Part shown: positions 8,716 to 17,783 of the stretch, one piece after another
Position numbering within the stretch: position 1 is the stretch's first letter
Layout: every line of letters starts with the position of its first letter
Program-made: the position numbers and the translations under genes
The notes under the pieces: model-generated
Database searches by the model: none
What the model saw: only the letters and a program-made list of their open reading frames with translations
What the model was told of the DNA's origin: nothing
Assembly (NCBI RefSeq): GCF_030063135.1
Contig: NZ_JASISO010000004.1
Span: 124,001-188,000, forward strand
DNA length: 64,000 nucleotides
From: Streptomyces sp. G-G2
GTDB taxonomy: Bacteria; Actinomycetota; Actinomycetes; Streptomycetales; Streptomycetaceae
Reading direction: 5' to 3'

Positions 8716-9219
8716 ATGAAGATGACCGCGCGCGGAAGCATTGCGGCCCTCATGACCTGCATGGCCGTGGCGGGTGCGGCGACCCCGGCCATGGCGAGTT
8801 CGGTGCCGGTGGGAGTCCCCCTCGGCGCCGTCGAGACCTCGCTCGGGGTGCCCACCCCCGAGGTGGCCACCGGGGTCCCCGTGCCGGTCGTGGGTGCGCC
8901 GGACGTGCCCCGTCACCACACCGGGGACCTGCTCCCCACCCCGCTCGTCCCGGTCATCCCGATCGGTACCGAGCTGGGCCGCACCGGGGTCACCTCCCCG
9001 GTGCCGAACCTGCTCGGCAGGCCGGAGACGGACGGTGAGGGCTCGCTGGACTCGCCCGCCACCACCCTGCTCGCCCGCAGTGCCGGGGTCGTCGTCGGCG
9101 CCCCCATCGGGATGCCCGACGGCAGCAACTACGGGCTGCCGAACCTGGTGGCCCCCAAGCTGGGTGTGATCGCCCCGGAACTGACGGGTGCTCCTTCGGC
9201 GCTGCTCGGCCTGCGCTGA
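8716..9219 (+). CDS. small secreted Pro/Val-rich protein
   Basis: A 167-residue protein starting [16 protein letters not shown] with a Sec signal peptide ending near MASS (~residue 29). The mature part is rich in Pro, Val, Gly and Thr with repeated short phrases such as VGVPLG, TGVPVPV and VGAPIGMP, and has no Cys or recognisable catalytic motif. It resembles low-complexity exported proteins of Streptomyces surfaces but no family is identified. The ORF is open further upstream to 8596; the start at 8716 is chosen because it opens the signal peptide. It is monocistronic between pnkp and arcA. Confidence 0.6.
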   Translation: MKMTARGSIAALMTCMAVAGAATPAMASSVPVGVPLGAVETSLGVPTPEVATGVPVPVVGAPDVPRHHTGDLLPTPLVPVIPIGTELGRTGVTSPVPNLLGRPETDGEGSLDSPATTLLARSAGVVVGAPIGMPDGSNYGLPNLVAPKLGVIAPELTGAPSALLGLR

Positions 9220-9265
9220 GCCAACGGCACGTCGAAACGCCGCTCGGTCTGCGAACGTGTACGCC

Positions 9266-10492
9266 ATGGGATTCCATGTCGACTCCGAGACCGGGCGGCT
9301 TCGCCGCGTCATCCTCCACCGGCCCGATCTGGAACTGAAGAGGCTGACGCCCGGCAACAAGGACGCGTTGCTCTTCGACGACGTGCTGTGGGTGCGCCGG
9401 GCCCGCCAGGAGCACGACGGTTTCGCCGACGTGCTGCGCGACAGGGGGGTGGAGGTGCACCTGTTCGGTGATCTGCTGGGGGAGTCGATGGACATCCCGG
9501 AGGCGCGGCGGCTCGTACTGGACCGGGTCTTCGACGAGAAGGAGTACGGTCCCCTCGCCACCGACCACCTGCGGTCCGCCTTCGACGGGCTGCCCTCCGC
9601 CGAGCTGGTGGAGGCGCTGGTCGGCGGGATGACGAAGCGGGAGTTCCTGGAGCGGCACAGCGAGCCGGTCTCGGTGCCCTTCCACGCGATGGAGCTGGAC
9701 GACTTCCTGCTCGGGCCGCTGCCGAACCACCTGTTCACCCGCGACACCTCGGCCTGGATCTATGACGGGGTGTCCATCAACGCGATGCGCTGGCCCGCCC
9801 GGCAGCGCGAGACGGTGCACTTCGAGGCGATCTACAAGCACCACCCCCTCTTCACCGGGTCGGGCGCCTTCCACTACTGGACCCAGGGCCAGGCCGACTA
9901 CCCCTCGACCATCGAGGGCGGGGACGTCCTGGTCATCGGCAACGGCGCGGTGCTCATCGGAATAAGCGAACGGACCACCGGGCAAGCGGTGGAGATGCTG
10001 GCGCGCGGTCTGTTCGCCGCCGGTTCGGCCACGCGCATCGTGGCGCTCGACATGCCCAAGCGGCGGGCGTTCATGCACCTCGACACGGTGATGACGATGG
10101 TCGACGGGGACACCTTCACCCAGTACGCGGGTCTGGGCATGCTCCGCTCCTACACGATCGAACCGGGCAACGGGGAGCAGGAGCTGAAGGTCACCGACCA
10201 TCCGCCGGAGCACATGCACCGGGCGATCGCGGCGGCGCTGGGGCTCGATTCGATCCGGGTGCTGACGGCGACGCAGGACGTGCACTCGGCGCAGCGGGAG
10301 CAGTGGGACGACGGCTGCAACGTCCTGGCGGTGGAGCCGGGGGTGGTGGTCGCCTACGAGCGGAACGTCACCACCAACACCCACCTGCGCAAGGAGGGCA
10401 TCGAGGTGATCGAGATCCCGGGCAGCGAACTGGGCCGGGGCCGGGGCGGCCCGCGCTGCATGAGCTGCCCGGTCGAACGCGACGCCGTGTGA
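9266..10492 (+). CDS. arcA: arginine deiminase
   Basis: A 408-residue enzyme hydrolysing L-arginine to citrulline and ammonia, the first step of the ADI pathway. Family motifs are in order: FTRDTSAW (~157), IEGGDVLVI (~216), [11 protein letters not shown] with the catalytic His (~272) and, near the C-terminus, [10 protein letters not shown], whose first Cys (398) is the nucleophile. An in-frame GTG at 9257 is an alternative start; ATG 9266 gives the usual [11 protein letters not shown]-terminus. The ornithine carbamoyltransferase gene follows after 149 bp with its own regulatory region. No carbamate kinase or antiporter is seen in the window. Confidence 0.95.
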   Translation: MGFHVDSETGRLRRVILHRPDLELKRLTPGNKDALLFDDVLWVRRARQEHDGFADVLRDRGVEVHLFGDLLGESMDIPEARRLVLDRVFDEKEYGPLATDHLRSAFDGLPSAELVEALVGGMTKREFLERHSEPVSVPFHAMELDDFLLGPLPNHLFTRDTSAWIYDGVSINAMRWPARQRETVHFEAIYKHHPLFTGSGAFHYWTQGQADYPSTIEGGDVLVIGNGAVLIGISERTTGQAVEMLARGLFAAGSATRIVALDMPKRRAFMHLDTVMTMVDGDTFTQYAGLGMLRSYTIEPGNGEQELKVTDHPPEHMHRAIAAALGLDSIRVLTATQDVHSAQREQWDDGCNVLAVEPGVVVAYERNVTTNTHLRKEGIEVIEIPGSELGRGRGGPRCMSCPVERDAV

Positions 10493-10575
10493 CGGGGCCG
10501 GCGGGCGACGCGGTGTGACGACGGCGCGGTGTGACGGGAAGGCGGGTGAGGGAGGATCTGTGTGATCGAGCAGAC

Positions 10576-10589
10576 TGTATATCAATGCA
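10576..10589 (+). promoter_or_regulatory. candidate ArgR (ARG) box upstream of argF
   Basis: TGTATATCAATGCA fits the TGnATnnnnATnCA core of ArgR operators and stands out as AT-rich in a very GC-rich region. A TATAGA hexamer at 10598-10603 may be the -10 box. The site is 53 bases before the carbamoyltransferase start, so arginine-responsive control is plausible. Confidence 0.45.
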
Positions 10590-10641
10590 GAGGATCGTAT
10601 AGACTTCCATTCCCCTGTCACCGTGACTCTGGAGTGTCCCC

Positions 10642-11646
10642 ATGGCCACCGATCTCGTCGGCCGCAGTTTCCTCAAGGAGCTCGACTTCACCGCCGCCGA
10701 GTTCCGCGGCCTGGTCGAGCTGGCCGCGGAACTCAAGGCGGCCAAGCGGGCGGGCGTCGAAGTGCGCAGGCTCCAGGGCCGCAACATCGCGCTGATCTTC
10801 GAGAAGACCTCCACGCGGACCCGGTGCGCGTTCGAGGTGGCCGCCGCCGACCAGGGCGCCCACACGACGTACCTCGACCCCTCCGGCTCGCAGATGGGCC
10901 ACAAGGAGTCGGTCAAGGACACCGCGCGGGTGCTGGGCCGGATGTTCGACGGCATCGAGTACCGGGGCGACAGCCAGGACGCGGTCGAGGAGCTGGCCGC
11001 CCATGCCGGGGTCCCCGTCTTCAACGGACTCACCGACGACTGGCACCCCACCCAGATGCTCGCCGACGTGCTCACGATGACCGAGCACTGCCCGGCCAAG
11101 CCCCTGGAGCAGCTCTCCTTCGCCTACCTCGGCGACGCCCGCTTCAACATGGGCAACTCCTACCTGATCACCGGCGCGCTGCTCGGCATGGACGTACGGA
11201 TCGTCGCGCCGCGCGCGTACTGGCCCGCCGGGCCGGTGGTGGCCGCGGCCGAGGAGCTGGCGGCCGCGAGCGGGGCCCGGATCACCCTGACCGACCAGGT
11301 CGCCGAGGGCGTGGCCCAGGCGGACTTCGTCATCACCGACATCTGGGTGTCGATGGGGGAGCCCAAGGAGGTCTGGGACGAGCGGATCGCGGCGCTCTCC
11401 CCGTACGCCGTCACCATGGACGTCCTGCGCGCCACCGGCAACCCGGACGTCAAGTTCATGCACTGCCTGCCCGCCTTCCACGACCTGGGCACCAAGGTGG
11501 CCCGGGAGATCCACGAGCGGCACGGGCTGGAGTCGCTGGAGGTGACGGACGAGGTCTTCGAGTCCGCGCACTCCGTGGTCTTCGACGAGGCGGAGAACCG
11601 GCTGCACACCATCAAGGCGGTCCTCGTCGCGACGCTCGCGACGTAG
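10642..11646 (+). CDS. argF: ornithine carbamoyltransferase
   Basis: A 334-residue carbamoyltransferase interconverting ornithine plus carbamoyl phosphate and citrulline. The carbamoyl-phosphate motif STRTR is at ~57-61 and the ornithine-binding HCLPAFHD at ~274. It follows arcA, which makes citrulline, so it may act catabolically (phosphorolysis of citrulline) as ArcB, anabolically as ArgF, or both; the sequence does not decide. The start follows a weak GGAG-like site. A candidate ArgR box precedes it. Confidence 0.93.
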   Translation: MATDLVGRSFLKELDFTAAEFRGLVELAAELKAAKRAGVEVRRLQGRNIALIFEKTSTRTRCAFEVAAADQGAHTTYLDPSGSQMGHKESVKDTARVLGRMFDGIEYRGDSQDAVEELAAHAGVPVFNGLTDDWHPTQMLADVLTMTEHCPAKPLEQLSFAYLGDARFNMGNSYLITGALLGMDVRIVAPRAYWPAGPVVAAAEELAAASGARITLTDQVAEGVAQADFVITDIWVSMGEPKEVWDERIAALSPYAVTMDVLRATGNPDVKFMHCLPAFHDLGTKVAREIHERHGLESLEVTDEVFESAHSVVFDEAENRLHTIKAVLVATLAT

Positions 11647-11691
11647 CGGCGGCGGCCCGGCGCGGGGCGGGGCGCCGCGGGGACGCAGTCC

Positions 11692-12147
11692 TCATCCCGC
11701 GCCGGCGGACGGCCGCGCGGGCAGGGTGAACCACACCGCCTTGCCGTGCGGGGTCGGCCGGGCTCCGCAGGAGGAACTGAGGGCGCGGATCAGCAGCAGC
11801 CCGCGGCCGTGCTCCTGCCAGGGGTCCGGCATCCGCGGGCACAGCTCGGCCGGCGGCCGGGGATCCCGGTCGTGCACCTCGACCTGGCAGCCGTTCGCGA
11901 GCAGTTCCACGACCAGCTCGATGGGGGCGTCGCCGGGGGTGTGCTCGACGGCGTTGGCGACCAGCTCCGCCGTGAGCAGCTCGGCGGTGTCGCTGTCGGC
12001 CGGTGCCTCGATCTCGGCGAGGGCCGTCCGGATCAGGGCGCGCGCGATCGGCACGGCCGCGGCGGTGTGCGGGAGGGCGATCCGCCACGCGGAGGCGTCA
12101 GTCAAGGGGGGACCGTCCGTTCCGTCGGTGGACATCGGCTGGGACAT
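11692..12147 (-). CDS. anti-sigma-type ATP-binding protein (HATPase_c_2)
   Basis: About 151 residues with a GHKL ATPase fold of the RsbW/SpoIIAB-like group common in Streptomyces. Visible motifs are the N-box ELVANAVEHTPGD, DRDPRPPAELCPR (D-x-G-like box) and GRGLLLIRALSSSCGAR (G-box), ending with KAVWFTLPA. Such proteins bind ATP and often act as anti-sigma serine kinases. The frame stays open to 12438, but that extension is Pro/Ser/Arg-rich, has poor coding character and would run into the PaaX-type operator, so I place the start at 12147 (or ATG 12135). It is convergent with argF. Confidence 0.7.
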   Translation of the reverse strand: MSQPMSTDGTDGPPLTDASAWRIALPHTAAAVPIARALIRTALAEIEAPADSDTAELLTAELVANAVEHTPGDAPIELVVELLANGCQVEVHDRDPRPPAELCPRMPDPWQEHGRGLLLIRALSSSCGARPTPHGKAVWFTLPARPSAGAG

Positions 12148-12450
12148 GGGACGAGGCGTCGGCGGGGGCTTCCGCGAGGGCTTCGGCGGCGACTTCGGCC
12201 GGGACGTGCGAGGGGACGGGCGGGCGGATGCCCGAAGGGAGGCCGATGCGGAGGCCGGCCGCGAGATCCAGCCCGCGCGGGCCCGGCCGGGGGAGATCCC
12301 GCTGTCCACGATACGAAGCCGAACCGCGCTCGTGCAGGGCACCCCGACGCAACCGTCAGGGGCCACAGGTGGGCTACCGGCGGGACCTTCGGCGTGTGTG
12401 CGCGCCGCCCGCCTCGCCAGGACCGCCGTTCGTGTCATGTCGCGCTTCCC

Positions 12451-12486
12451 TGACGACAGTCACATTCCAGTGATACGTTCGTCACG
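12451..12486. promoter_or_regulatory. candidate PaaX operator, copy 1
   Basis: TGACGACAGTCA (12451-12462), an 8-bp spacer and TGATACGTTCGTCACG (12471-12486) just before and touching the GTG start of the enoyl-CoA hydratase gene. The same two elements recur, inverted as a unit, at 19449-19482 between the ligase and acyl-CoA dehydrogenase genes. Binding here would block the first operon of the aromatic acyl-CoA cluster. Confidence 0.6.
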
Positions 12487-13313
12487 TGAGCCCCTTCTCC
12501 GGTTCCGCAGCCCCCACCGAACGGTGGCGCCACTTCAGGCTGACCCGCCAGGACGGCGTGGCCACCGTCACCCTCGACCGTCCCGACAAGCTGAACGCGC
12601 TGACCTTCGGCGCCTACGCCGACCTGCGCGACCTGCTCGCCGAACTCTCCCGCGAACGGTCCGTGCGCGCCCTCGTCCTCGGCGGCGAGGGGCGCGGATT
12701 CTGCTCCGGTGGTGACGTCGACGAGATCATCGGCGCCACCCTCGCCATGGACACCGCGCAGCTCCTCGACTTCAACCGGATGACCGGACAGGTCGTCCGG
12801 GCCATCCGGGAGTGCCCCTTCCCCGTCATCGCCGCCGTACACGGCGTGGCCGCCGGGGCCGGGGCGGTCATCGCCCTCGCCGCGGACTTCCGGATCGCCG
12901 ACCCCACCGCCCGCTTCGCCTTCCTCTTCACCCGGGTCGGCCTCTCCGGCGGGGACATGGGGGCGGCGTACCTGCTGCCCCGGGTCGTCGGCCTCGGCCA
13001 CGCCACCCGGCTGCTGATGCTCGGCGAGCCCGTCCGGGCCGCCGAGGCCGAACGCATCGGTCTGCTCAGCGAACTCACCGACGAGGGCAAGGCCCACGAG
13101 CGCGCCGTCGAACTCGCCGAACGCCTCGCGGCCGGCCCCGCCCTGGCCCTCGCCCAGACCAAGGCACTGCTCACGGCCGAGTTGGACATGCCGCTCGCCG
13201 CCTCCGTGGAACTGGACGCGAACACGCAGGCCCTGCTGATGAACGGCGAGGACTACGCCGAATTCCATGCCGCCTTCACCGAGAAGCGGCCACCCCAGTG
13301 GAGGGGAAGGTAG
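12486..13313 (+). CDS. enoyl-CoA hydratase/isomerase family protein
   Basis: A 275-residue crotonase-fold protein with GTG start. It has VATVTLDRPDKLNALT near the N-terminus, oxyanion-hole segments EGRGFCSGGDVDE (~67) and HGVAAGAGAVIALAADFRIA (~118), and Asp/Glu in the second active-site loop. It acts on CoA thioesters. It is followed five bases later by the monooxygenase/OYE fusion, the standard actinobacterial arrangement, so it probably hydrates or opens the reduced, oxidised ring product of that enzyme. The start codon overlaps the putative PaaX operator. Confidence 0.88.
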   Translation: MSPFSGSAAPTERWRHFRLTRQDGVATVTLDRPDKLNALTFGAYADLRDLLAELSRERSVRALVLGGEGRGFCSGGDVDEIIGATLAMDTAQLLDFNRMTGQVVRAIRECPFPVIAAVHGVAAGAGAVIALAADFRIADPTARFAFLFTRVGLSGGDMGAAYLLPRVVGLGHATRLLMLGEPVRAAEAERIGLLSELTDEGKAHERAVELAERLAAGPALALAQTKALLTAELDMPLAASVELDANTQALLMNGEDYAEFHAAFTEKRPPQWRGR

Positions 13314-13317
13314 CGCC

Positions 13318-15561
13318 ATGAGGGCAGCCGTCGTCGGCGGGGGACCGGGGGGACTGTACGCCGCCGCCCTGCTGGCGCGGCAGGGCCACGAGGTCGAGGT
13401 GTGGGAGGCCAACGCCGCCGACGACACCTTCGGTTTCGGCGTGGTCCTCTCCGACGAGACCCTCGGCGGGATCGAACGCGCCGACACCGAGGTCTACGCC
13501 GCCCTGTCCGCCGAGTTCGTCCGCTGGGACGACATCGACATCGTCCATCGCGGCCGGGCGCTGACCTCCGGCGGACACGGGTTCGCCGCCCTCGGCCGCC
13601 GCAGGCTCCTGGAGATCCTGCACGCGCGCTGCGCCGAACTGGGCGTCCGGCTCCACTTCCGCACCCGGGCGCCCGCGGCCCGGGTGCTGGCCGCGACATA
13701 CGACCTGGTGGTCGCGGCCGACGGGGTGCACAGCCCCACCCGGGAGGCCGGGGCCGAGGTCTTCCGCCCGCGCCTGGACACCGGCCGCAGCCGGTACATC
13801 TGGCTCGCCGCCGACTTCGCCTTCGAGGCCTTCCGCTTCGAGATCGCCGAAACCGAGCACGGGGTCGTGCAGCTGCACGGCTACCCCTACTCCGCCGACT
13901 CCTCCACGGTCATCGTCGAGATGCGCGAGGAAGTGTGGCGGGCCGCCGGGCTCGACCTGTGCGACGAGGCCGAATCGGCCTCCCGCTGCGCCAAGACCTT
14001 CAGCGAGGCGCTGCGCGGACGCTCCCTGCGCGGCAACCGCTCCCACTGGACCGCGTTCCGCACGGTCGTCAACGCGCGCTGGTCGGACGGCAACACCGCG
14101 CTCCTCGGGGACGCCGCCCACACCGCCCACTTCTCCATCGGCTCGGGCACCAAACTCGCCGTCGAGGACGCCCTCGCGCTCGCCGAGGCCTTCCGCGAGC
14201 ACCCGGACCCGGCCGGGGTCCCCGCCGCCCTCGCCGCGTACGAGGCCGCGCGCCGCCCCGCCGTGGCCAGCACGCAGCGCGCGGCGGCGGCCAGCATGCG
14301 CTGGTTCGAGGAAATCGCGGGCCACGTCGACCAGCCGCCCCGGCAGTTCGCCTTCAACCTGCTCACCCGCAGCCGCCGGGTCACCCACGACAACCTGCGG
14401 TTGCGCGACGCGCGCTTCACCCGCGCCGTCGAGCGCGACTTCGGCTGCCCGGACGAGGCGACCCCGCCGATGTTCACCCCGTACCGGCTGCGCGGACTGA
14501 CCCTGCGCAACCGCGTGGTCGTCTCCCCGATGGACATGTACTCCGCCGAGGACGGCGTCCCCGGCGACCTCCACCTCGTCCACCTCGGCGCGCGCGCCCT
14601 CGGCGGAGCGGGACTGGTCATGACCGAGATGGTGTGCGTCAGCCCCGAGGGGCGGATCACCCCCGGCTGCGCGGGCCTGTACACCGACGAACAGGCCGCC
14701 GCCTGGACCCGGATCGCGGACTTCGTGCACACCTCGGCGCCCGGCACCGCGCTCGGTGTCCAGCTCGGCCACTCGGGCCGCAAGGGATCCACCCGCCGCA
14801 TGTGGGAGGGCATGGACGAGCCCCTCGGCAGCGGGAACTGGCCGCTCGTCGCCGCCTCCCCGCTCCCGTACCGCCCGGGGGTCTCGCAGATCCCGCACGC
14901 ACTGGGCGCCGACGAATTCACCGGCATCCGGAGCCTGTTCACGGCCGCCGCGGTCCGCGCCGTCGCCTGCGGCTTCGACCTCCTCGAACTGCACTGCGCC
15001 CACGGCTACCTGCTGTCCGGGTTCCTCTCACCGCTGACCAACCACCGCACCGACGCCTACGGAGGATCGACCGCCGCCCGGCTGCGCTTCCCGCTGGAGG
15101 TCTTCGACGCGGTCCGCGAGGTCTGGCCCGCCGACCGGCCCATGACCGTCCGGATCTCCGCCACCGACTGGGCGCCCGGCGGCACTTCGGGCGAGGAGGC
15201 GGTGGAGATCGCCGCCGCCTTCGCCGCCCACGGCGCCGACGCCATCGACGTCTCCACGGGCCAGGTCGTCGCCGACGAGGAACCCGAGTACGGCCGCTCC
15301 TACCAGACCCCCTACGCCGACCGGATCCGCGGCGCCCTGGGCGTCCCGGTCATCGCGGTCGGGGCCATCTCCTCCTGGGACGACGTCAACTCCCTGCTGC
15401 TCGCGGGCCGCGCCGACCTGTGCGCCGTGGGCCGCCCGCACCTCTACGACCCCCACTGGACCCTGCACGCGGCGGCCGACCAGGGCTACGCGGGACCGGC
15501 CGCGCCCTGGCCCGCCCCCTACCGCGCGGGCAGCCGCACACCGCCGACCGGGCGCGGCTGA
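13318..15561 (+). CDS. bifunctional aromatic acyl-CoA FAD-monooxygenase / OYE reductase
   Basis: A 747-residue fusion. Residues ~1-380 are a class A flavin monooxygenase (GGGPGGLYAA at ~8; GDAAHTAHFSIGSG with the second FAD motif near 265). Residues ~385-740 are an old-yellow-enzyme FMN barrel (FTPYRLRGLTLRNRVVVSPM, QLGHSGRKGS, and HCAHGYLLSGFLSPLTNHR with active-site residues). This architecture is that of 2-aminobenzoyl-CoA monooxygenase/reductase and of proteins annotated as salicylyl-CoA 5-hydroxylase. It hydroxylates the activated ring and then reduces it to a non-aromatic CoA ester. GGAAGG precedes the ATG. Neighbouring ligase, hydratase, dehydrogenase and RidA favour aminobenzoyl-CoA as substrate. 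Confidence 0.88.
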   Translation: MRAAVVGGGPGGLYAAALLARQGHEVEVWEANAADDTFGFGVVLSDETLGGIERADTEVYAALSAEFVRWDDIDIVHRGRALTSGGHGFAALGRRRLLEILHARCAELGVRLHFRTRAPAARVLAATYDLVVAADGVHSPTREAGAEVFRPRLDTGRSRYIWLAADFAFEAFRFEIAETEHGVVQLHGYPYSADSSTVIVEMREEVWRAAGLDLCDEAESASRCAKTFSEALRGRSLRGNRSHWTAFRTVVNARWSDGNTALLGDAAHTAHFSIGSGTKLAVEDALALAEAFREHPDPAGVPAALAAYEAARRPAVASTQRAAAASMRWFEEIAGHVDQPPRQFAFNLLTRSRRVTHDNLRLRDARFTRAVERDFGCPDEATPPMFTPYRLRGLTLRNRVVVSPMDMYSAEDGVPGDLHLVHLGARALGGAGLVMTEMVCVSPEGRITPGCAGLYTDEQAAAWTRIADFVHTSAPGTALGVQLGHSGRKGSTRRMWEGMDEPLGSGNWPLVAASPLPYRPGVSQIPHALGADEFTGIRSLFTAAAVRAVACGFDLLELHCAHGYLLSGFLSPLTNHRTDAYGGSTAARLRFPLEVFDAVREVWPADRPMTVRISATDWAPGGTSGEEAVEIAAAFAAHGADAIDVSTGQVVADEEPEYGRSYQTPYADRIRGALGVPVIAVGAISSWDDVNSLLLAGRADLCAVGRPHLYDPHWTLHAAADQGYAGPAAPWPAPYRAGSRTPPTGRG

Positions 15562-15578
15562 GCCGTACGCTTCGCCGC

Positions 15579-15952
15579 ATGGATGAGCTGGACGGAGTGG
15601 AGATCGTCGCCCGGCGCCCCCGCAGCCTGTGGTCGCAGGTCAATGTCGACAAGGTCGCGGCGCTGACCGCGGCGGGCCGGATGCGGGCGGCGGCCCTCGC
15701 GGAGGTGCGCAAGGCCCGGAGGACGGCCGCTGGGCCGCCGCCTACGCCTCGCGGAGCACGGCGACCGTCCCGCCCGCCCTCGCGGCGGCCCTGTCGGAGC
15801 GCCCCACGGCCGCGGCGGCCTTCGAGTCCCTGGCCAGGTCGGAGCGCTACCAGCTGATCCTCCCCCTGCTCCAGGCCCTCACACCCCGCGCCCGCCACAC
15901 CCGCCTCGAAGCGATCCTCACCCGCCTCGCACCGGAAGCGGACCGGCCGTAG
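15579..15952 (+). pseudogene. YdeI/OmpD-associated family protein, frameshifted and internally deleted
   Basis: The first 47 codons (MDELDGVEIVA, then RRPRSLWSQVNVDK and AAGRMRAAALAEV) match the start and middle of YdeI/OmdA-type proteins but lack the ~65 residues normally between them. After AAG GCC CGG (15711-15719) the family continues one frame over with EDGRWAAAYASRSTATVP through EAILTRLAPEADRP to the stop at 15952. Restoring one G after 15719 rejoins the frames. So there is one internal deletion and a single-base deletion. It is unrelated to the catabolic operon upstream. Confidence 0.8.
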
Positions 15953-15991
15953 GCCGTCTCTTTGGGAACCCGCCGGTCGAGCCCGCGCCGC

Positions 15992-16036
15992 CAGATCCGA
16001 CAGATCCGACAGATCCGACAGGTCCGCCAGGTCCGC
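15992..16036. repeat. 9-bp tandem repeat, five copies
   Basis: CAGATCCGA occurs three times (15992-16018), followed by two CAGGTCCGC variants (16019-16036), in the gap between the YdeI pseudogene and the convergent acetyltransferase gene. It is a simple microsatellite-like array with no hairpin. Confidence 0.8.
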
Positions 16037-16046
16037 CAGGGACGGC

Positions 16047-16892
16047 CTACGCCCCGGCGCGGGCGGTGATCACCGAGCGGTCCCAGAGGGGGGCGTAGCC
16101 GAGCCTGGGGTAGAGGCGGTTGCTGGTGGGATTCGCGAGGTCGGTGAAGAGCAGCACCTCCGCCGCGCCCGCCGCGCGGGCGGCCAGGGTGGCGGCGTGG
16201 GTCGCGCCCGCCGCGTAGCCGTGGCCGCGCTCCCCGGGCGGGGTGTACACGGGGCCGACGCGGGCGGTGGACGCCTGGGGGCGGGAGAAGCTCGCCAGCG
16301 AGACGGGCGTCCCGGCCGCGTCCCGCCACAGGAGGATCCCGCCGTACGAGATCCGGTCGCGCGCCCAGGCTTCGGCGGCGGCGGGGGTGCCCGCCTCCGC
16401 GGCGAAGGCGGCGAGCCACTCCAGCAACAGCGGAACGTCCTCCTCCGCGGCGGGCCGGGAGGAACCTGCGGGGGCGGGCGCGGGGGCGACGGGCGCGTCC
16501 AGCCGGAACAGCCGCTCCTGATGGGCCTCCACCGGGCGGCCCCAGGCCGCCGCCAGCACCTCGGCGTCCTCGCTGCGCGCGTTGAACCCGCTCACCTCGG
16601 CGAGCAGCGGCTCGGTGTGCAGTACGGCCGCCAGCGCGTCCAGTGCCTCGGCGGGCAGCGCCCCGACCAGGAGGGGGTTCGGCGGGGTGCACACCAGGAC
16701 CGCCGAGACCGCGCCGTCCGCGCCCGCCCATCCGGCGAAGTACGGGGGGCACGGGCCGAAGGCGTTCGGGCCGCGCCTGCGCAGGCTGTCGACGGTGGTC
16801 AGCAGCAGGGTGTTGGCCAGCGGGTCGGCGGTCAGCGCGGGGCCCGCCGCGTCCAGGAACGCCGCCAGGTCTTCAGTGAAAGTCCAGGTCAT
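16047..16892 (-). CDS. GNAT-family N-acetyltransferase
   Basis: A 281-residue protein with an unremarkable N-terminal half and a C-terminal GNAT domain: ARVGPVYTPPGERGHGYAAG contains the acetyl-CoA pyrophosphate loop (R-G-x-G-Y-A), followed by LFTDLANPTSNRLYPRLGY, the usual end of the fold. The substrate is unknown. The start overlaps the stop of the PaaX-type regulator by ATGA, so both are read from one minus-strand transcript and it may belong to the aromatic cluster only by position. Confidence 0.85.
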   Translation of the reverse strand: MTWTFTEDLAAFLDAAGPALTADPLANTLLLTTVDSLRRRGPNAFGPCPPYFAGWAGADGAVSAVLVCTPPNPLLVGALPAEALDALAAVLHTEPLLAEVSGFNARSEDAEVLAAAWGRPVEAHQERLFRLDAPVAPAPAPAGSSRPAAEEDVPLLLEWLAAFAAEAGTPAAAEAWARDRISYGGILLWRDAAGTPVSLASFSRPQASTARVGPVYTPPGERGHGYAAGATHAATLAARAAGAAEVLLFTDLANPTSNRLYPRLGYAPLWDRSVITARAGA

Positions 16893-17779
16893 GGGCCATT
16901 GTGTCCGTCCGGGCCGGGCCCGGGCACCTCAATTTCCGGGCGCGGCGGGGGAAGCGGCCGGGCGAAGGCCGCGCCCCGCTCCCACAGCAGGGTGTGCAGC
17001 GCGCCGAACACCGCCGCCGCTCGCTCGCCCGGCCAGTCGGCGGGCAGCAGTCCGGGGGGCAGCCCCGGGTCGGCGTACGGCAGCCGCCGCCAGGAGTCCA
17101 GCGCGAGGAGGTAGTCGCGGTAGGCCTGCTCCGGGGTCGGGTCGGGGCCCGACTGCCAGCCGCGGAGCACCGGTTCGTGCTGGTCGAGGAACTCCTCGTG
17201 CTGCTTGGCCAGGGCCGCCAGGTCCCACCAGCGCGCCATCGTCTCCGCCGTGGCGGCGAAGCCGAGGTGCGCGCCGCGGAAGAGGTCGACGTACGGGGTG
17301 AGCTGGAGCCGTTCCAGGGTGTGCCGGGTCTCGTCGTACAGATGGGCCGGGGCGATCCAGACCCCCGGCGCGGCGGTGCCGAAGCCGAGGCGGGCGAGCC
17401 GGGAGCGCAGCAGGTGGCGCTTGTGGCGTTCCTCCTCGGGCACGGAGAAGACGGCGAGCAGCCACTCCCCGGCCGTCGGGGCGGGCGGCACGGCGGAAGG
17501 GGACGCGGGCGCGGCGTAGATCCGGTGGTCGCCGTCCGCCAGCAGCTGCCGGGCCTCCTCCGAGAGGCCGTACGCCGCCGCGCCGTCCGCTCCCCGCGCC
17601 GGGAGGAGGAACCCGCGCCGCTTGAGCCGGGACACCGAGGAGCGGACCGCCGGGGCGTCCACCCCGGCCGCGCCCAGGAGGCGGACCAGGGCGGACACCG
17701 GGACGGGTCCGTCGAAGGAGCGCCCGTAGGCGCCGTAGAACGTGACGATCAAGGATCGTGGGGTGTGCTGCTCGGCCAC
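16889..17779 (-). CDS. paaX: PaaX-family transcriptional regulator
   Basis: A 296-residue repressor of PaaX type. The N-terminal winged helix (PRSLIVTFYGAYGR, then VRSSVSRLKRRGFLLPA) is followed by the PaaX central domain (RLARLGFGTAAPGVWIAP) and C-terminal helical part. PaaX represses phenylacetate genes and is released by phenylacetyl-CoA; relatives respond to other aryl-CoA esters. Here it sits inside a ligase/monooxygenase/acyl-CoA dehydrogenase cluster, and both divergent operons carry the same operator-like element (12451-12486 and 19449-19482). An aryl-CoA such as 2-aminobenzoyl-CoA is the inferred inducer. It is 4 bp from the ligase stop, in the same operon. Confidence 0.88.
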   Translation of the reverse strand: MAEQHTPRSLIVTFYGAYGRSFDGPVPVSALVRLLGAAGVDAPAVRSSVSRLKRRGFLLPARGADGAAAYGLSEEARQLLADGDHRIYAAPASPSAVPPAPTAGEWLLAVFSVPEEERHKRHLLRSRLARLGFGTAAPGVWIAPAHLYDETRHTLERLQLTPYVDLFRGAHLGFAATAETMARWWDLAALAKQHEEFLDQHEPVLRGWQSGPDPTPEQAYRDYLLALDSWRRLPYADPGLPPGLLPADWPGERAAAVFGALHTLLWERGAAFARPLPPPRPEIEVPGPGPDGHNGP

Positions 17780-17783
17780 GGGG

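Noticed and set aside
12148..12438. N-terminal extension of the anti-sigma-type ATPase
   Set aside because: Ser/Pro/Arg-rich, overlaps other open frames, and leaves no room for the operator region of the divergent gene.
13318..15561. Salicylate degradation through salicylyl-CoA 5-hydroxylase
   Set aside because: Possible by homology, but RidA and the ligase type fit 2-aminobenzoate better, and no gentisate dioxygenase is present.
15992..16036. A CRISPR-like array
   Set aside because: Contiguous 9-bp repeats without spacers; a simple tandem repeat.
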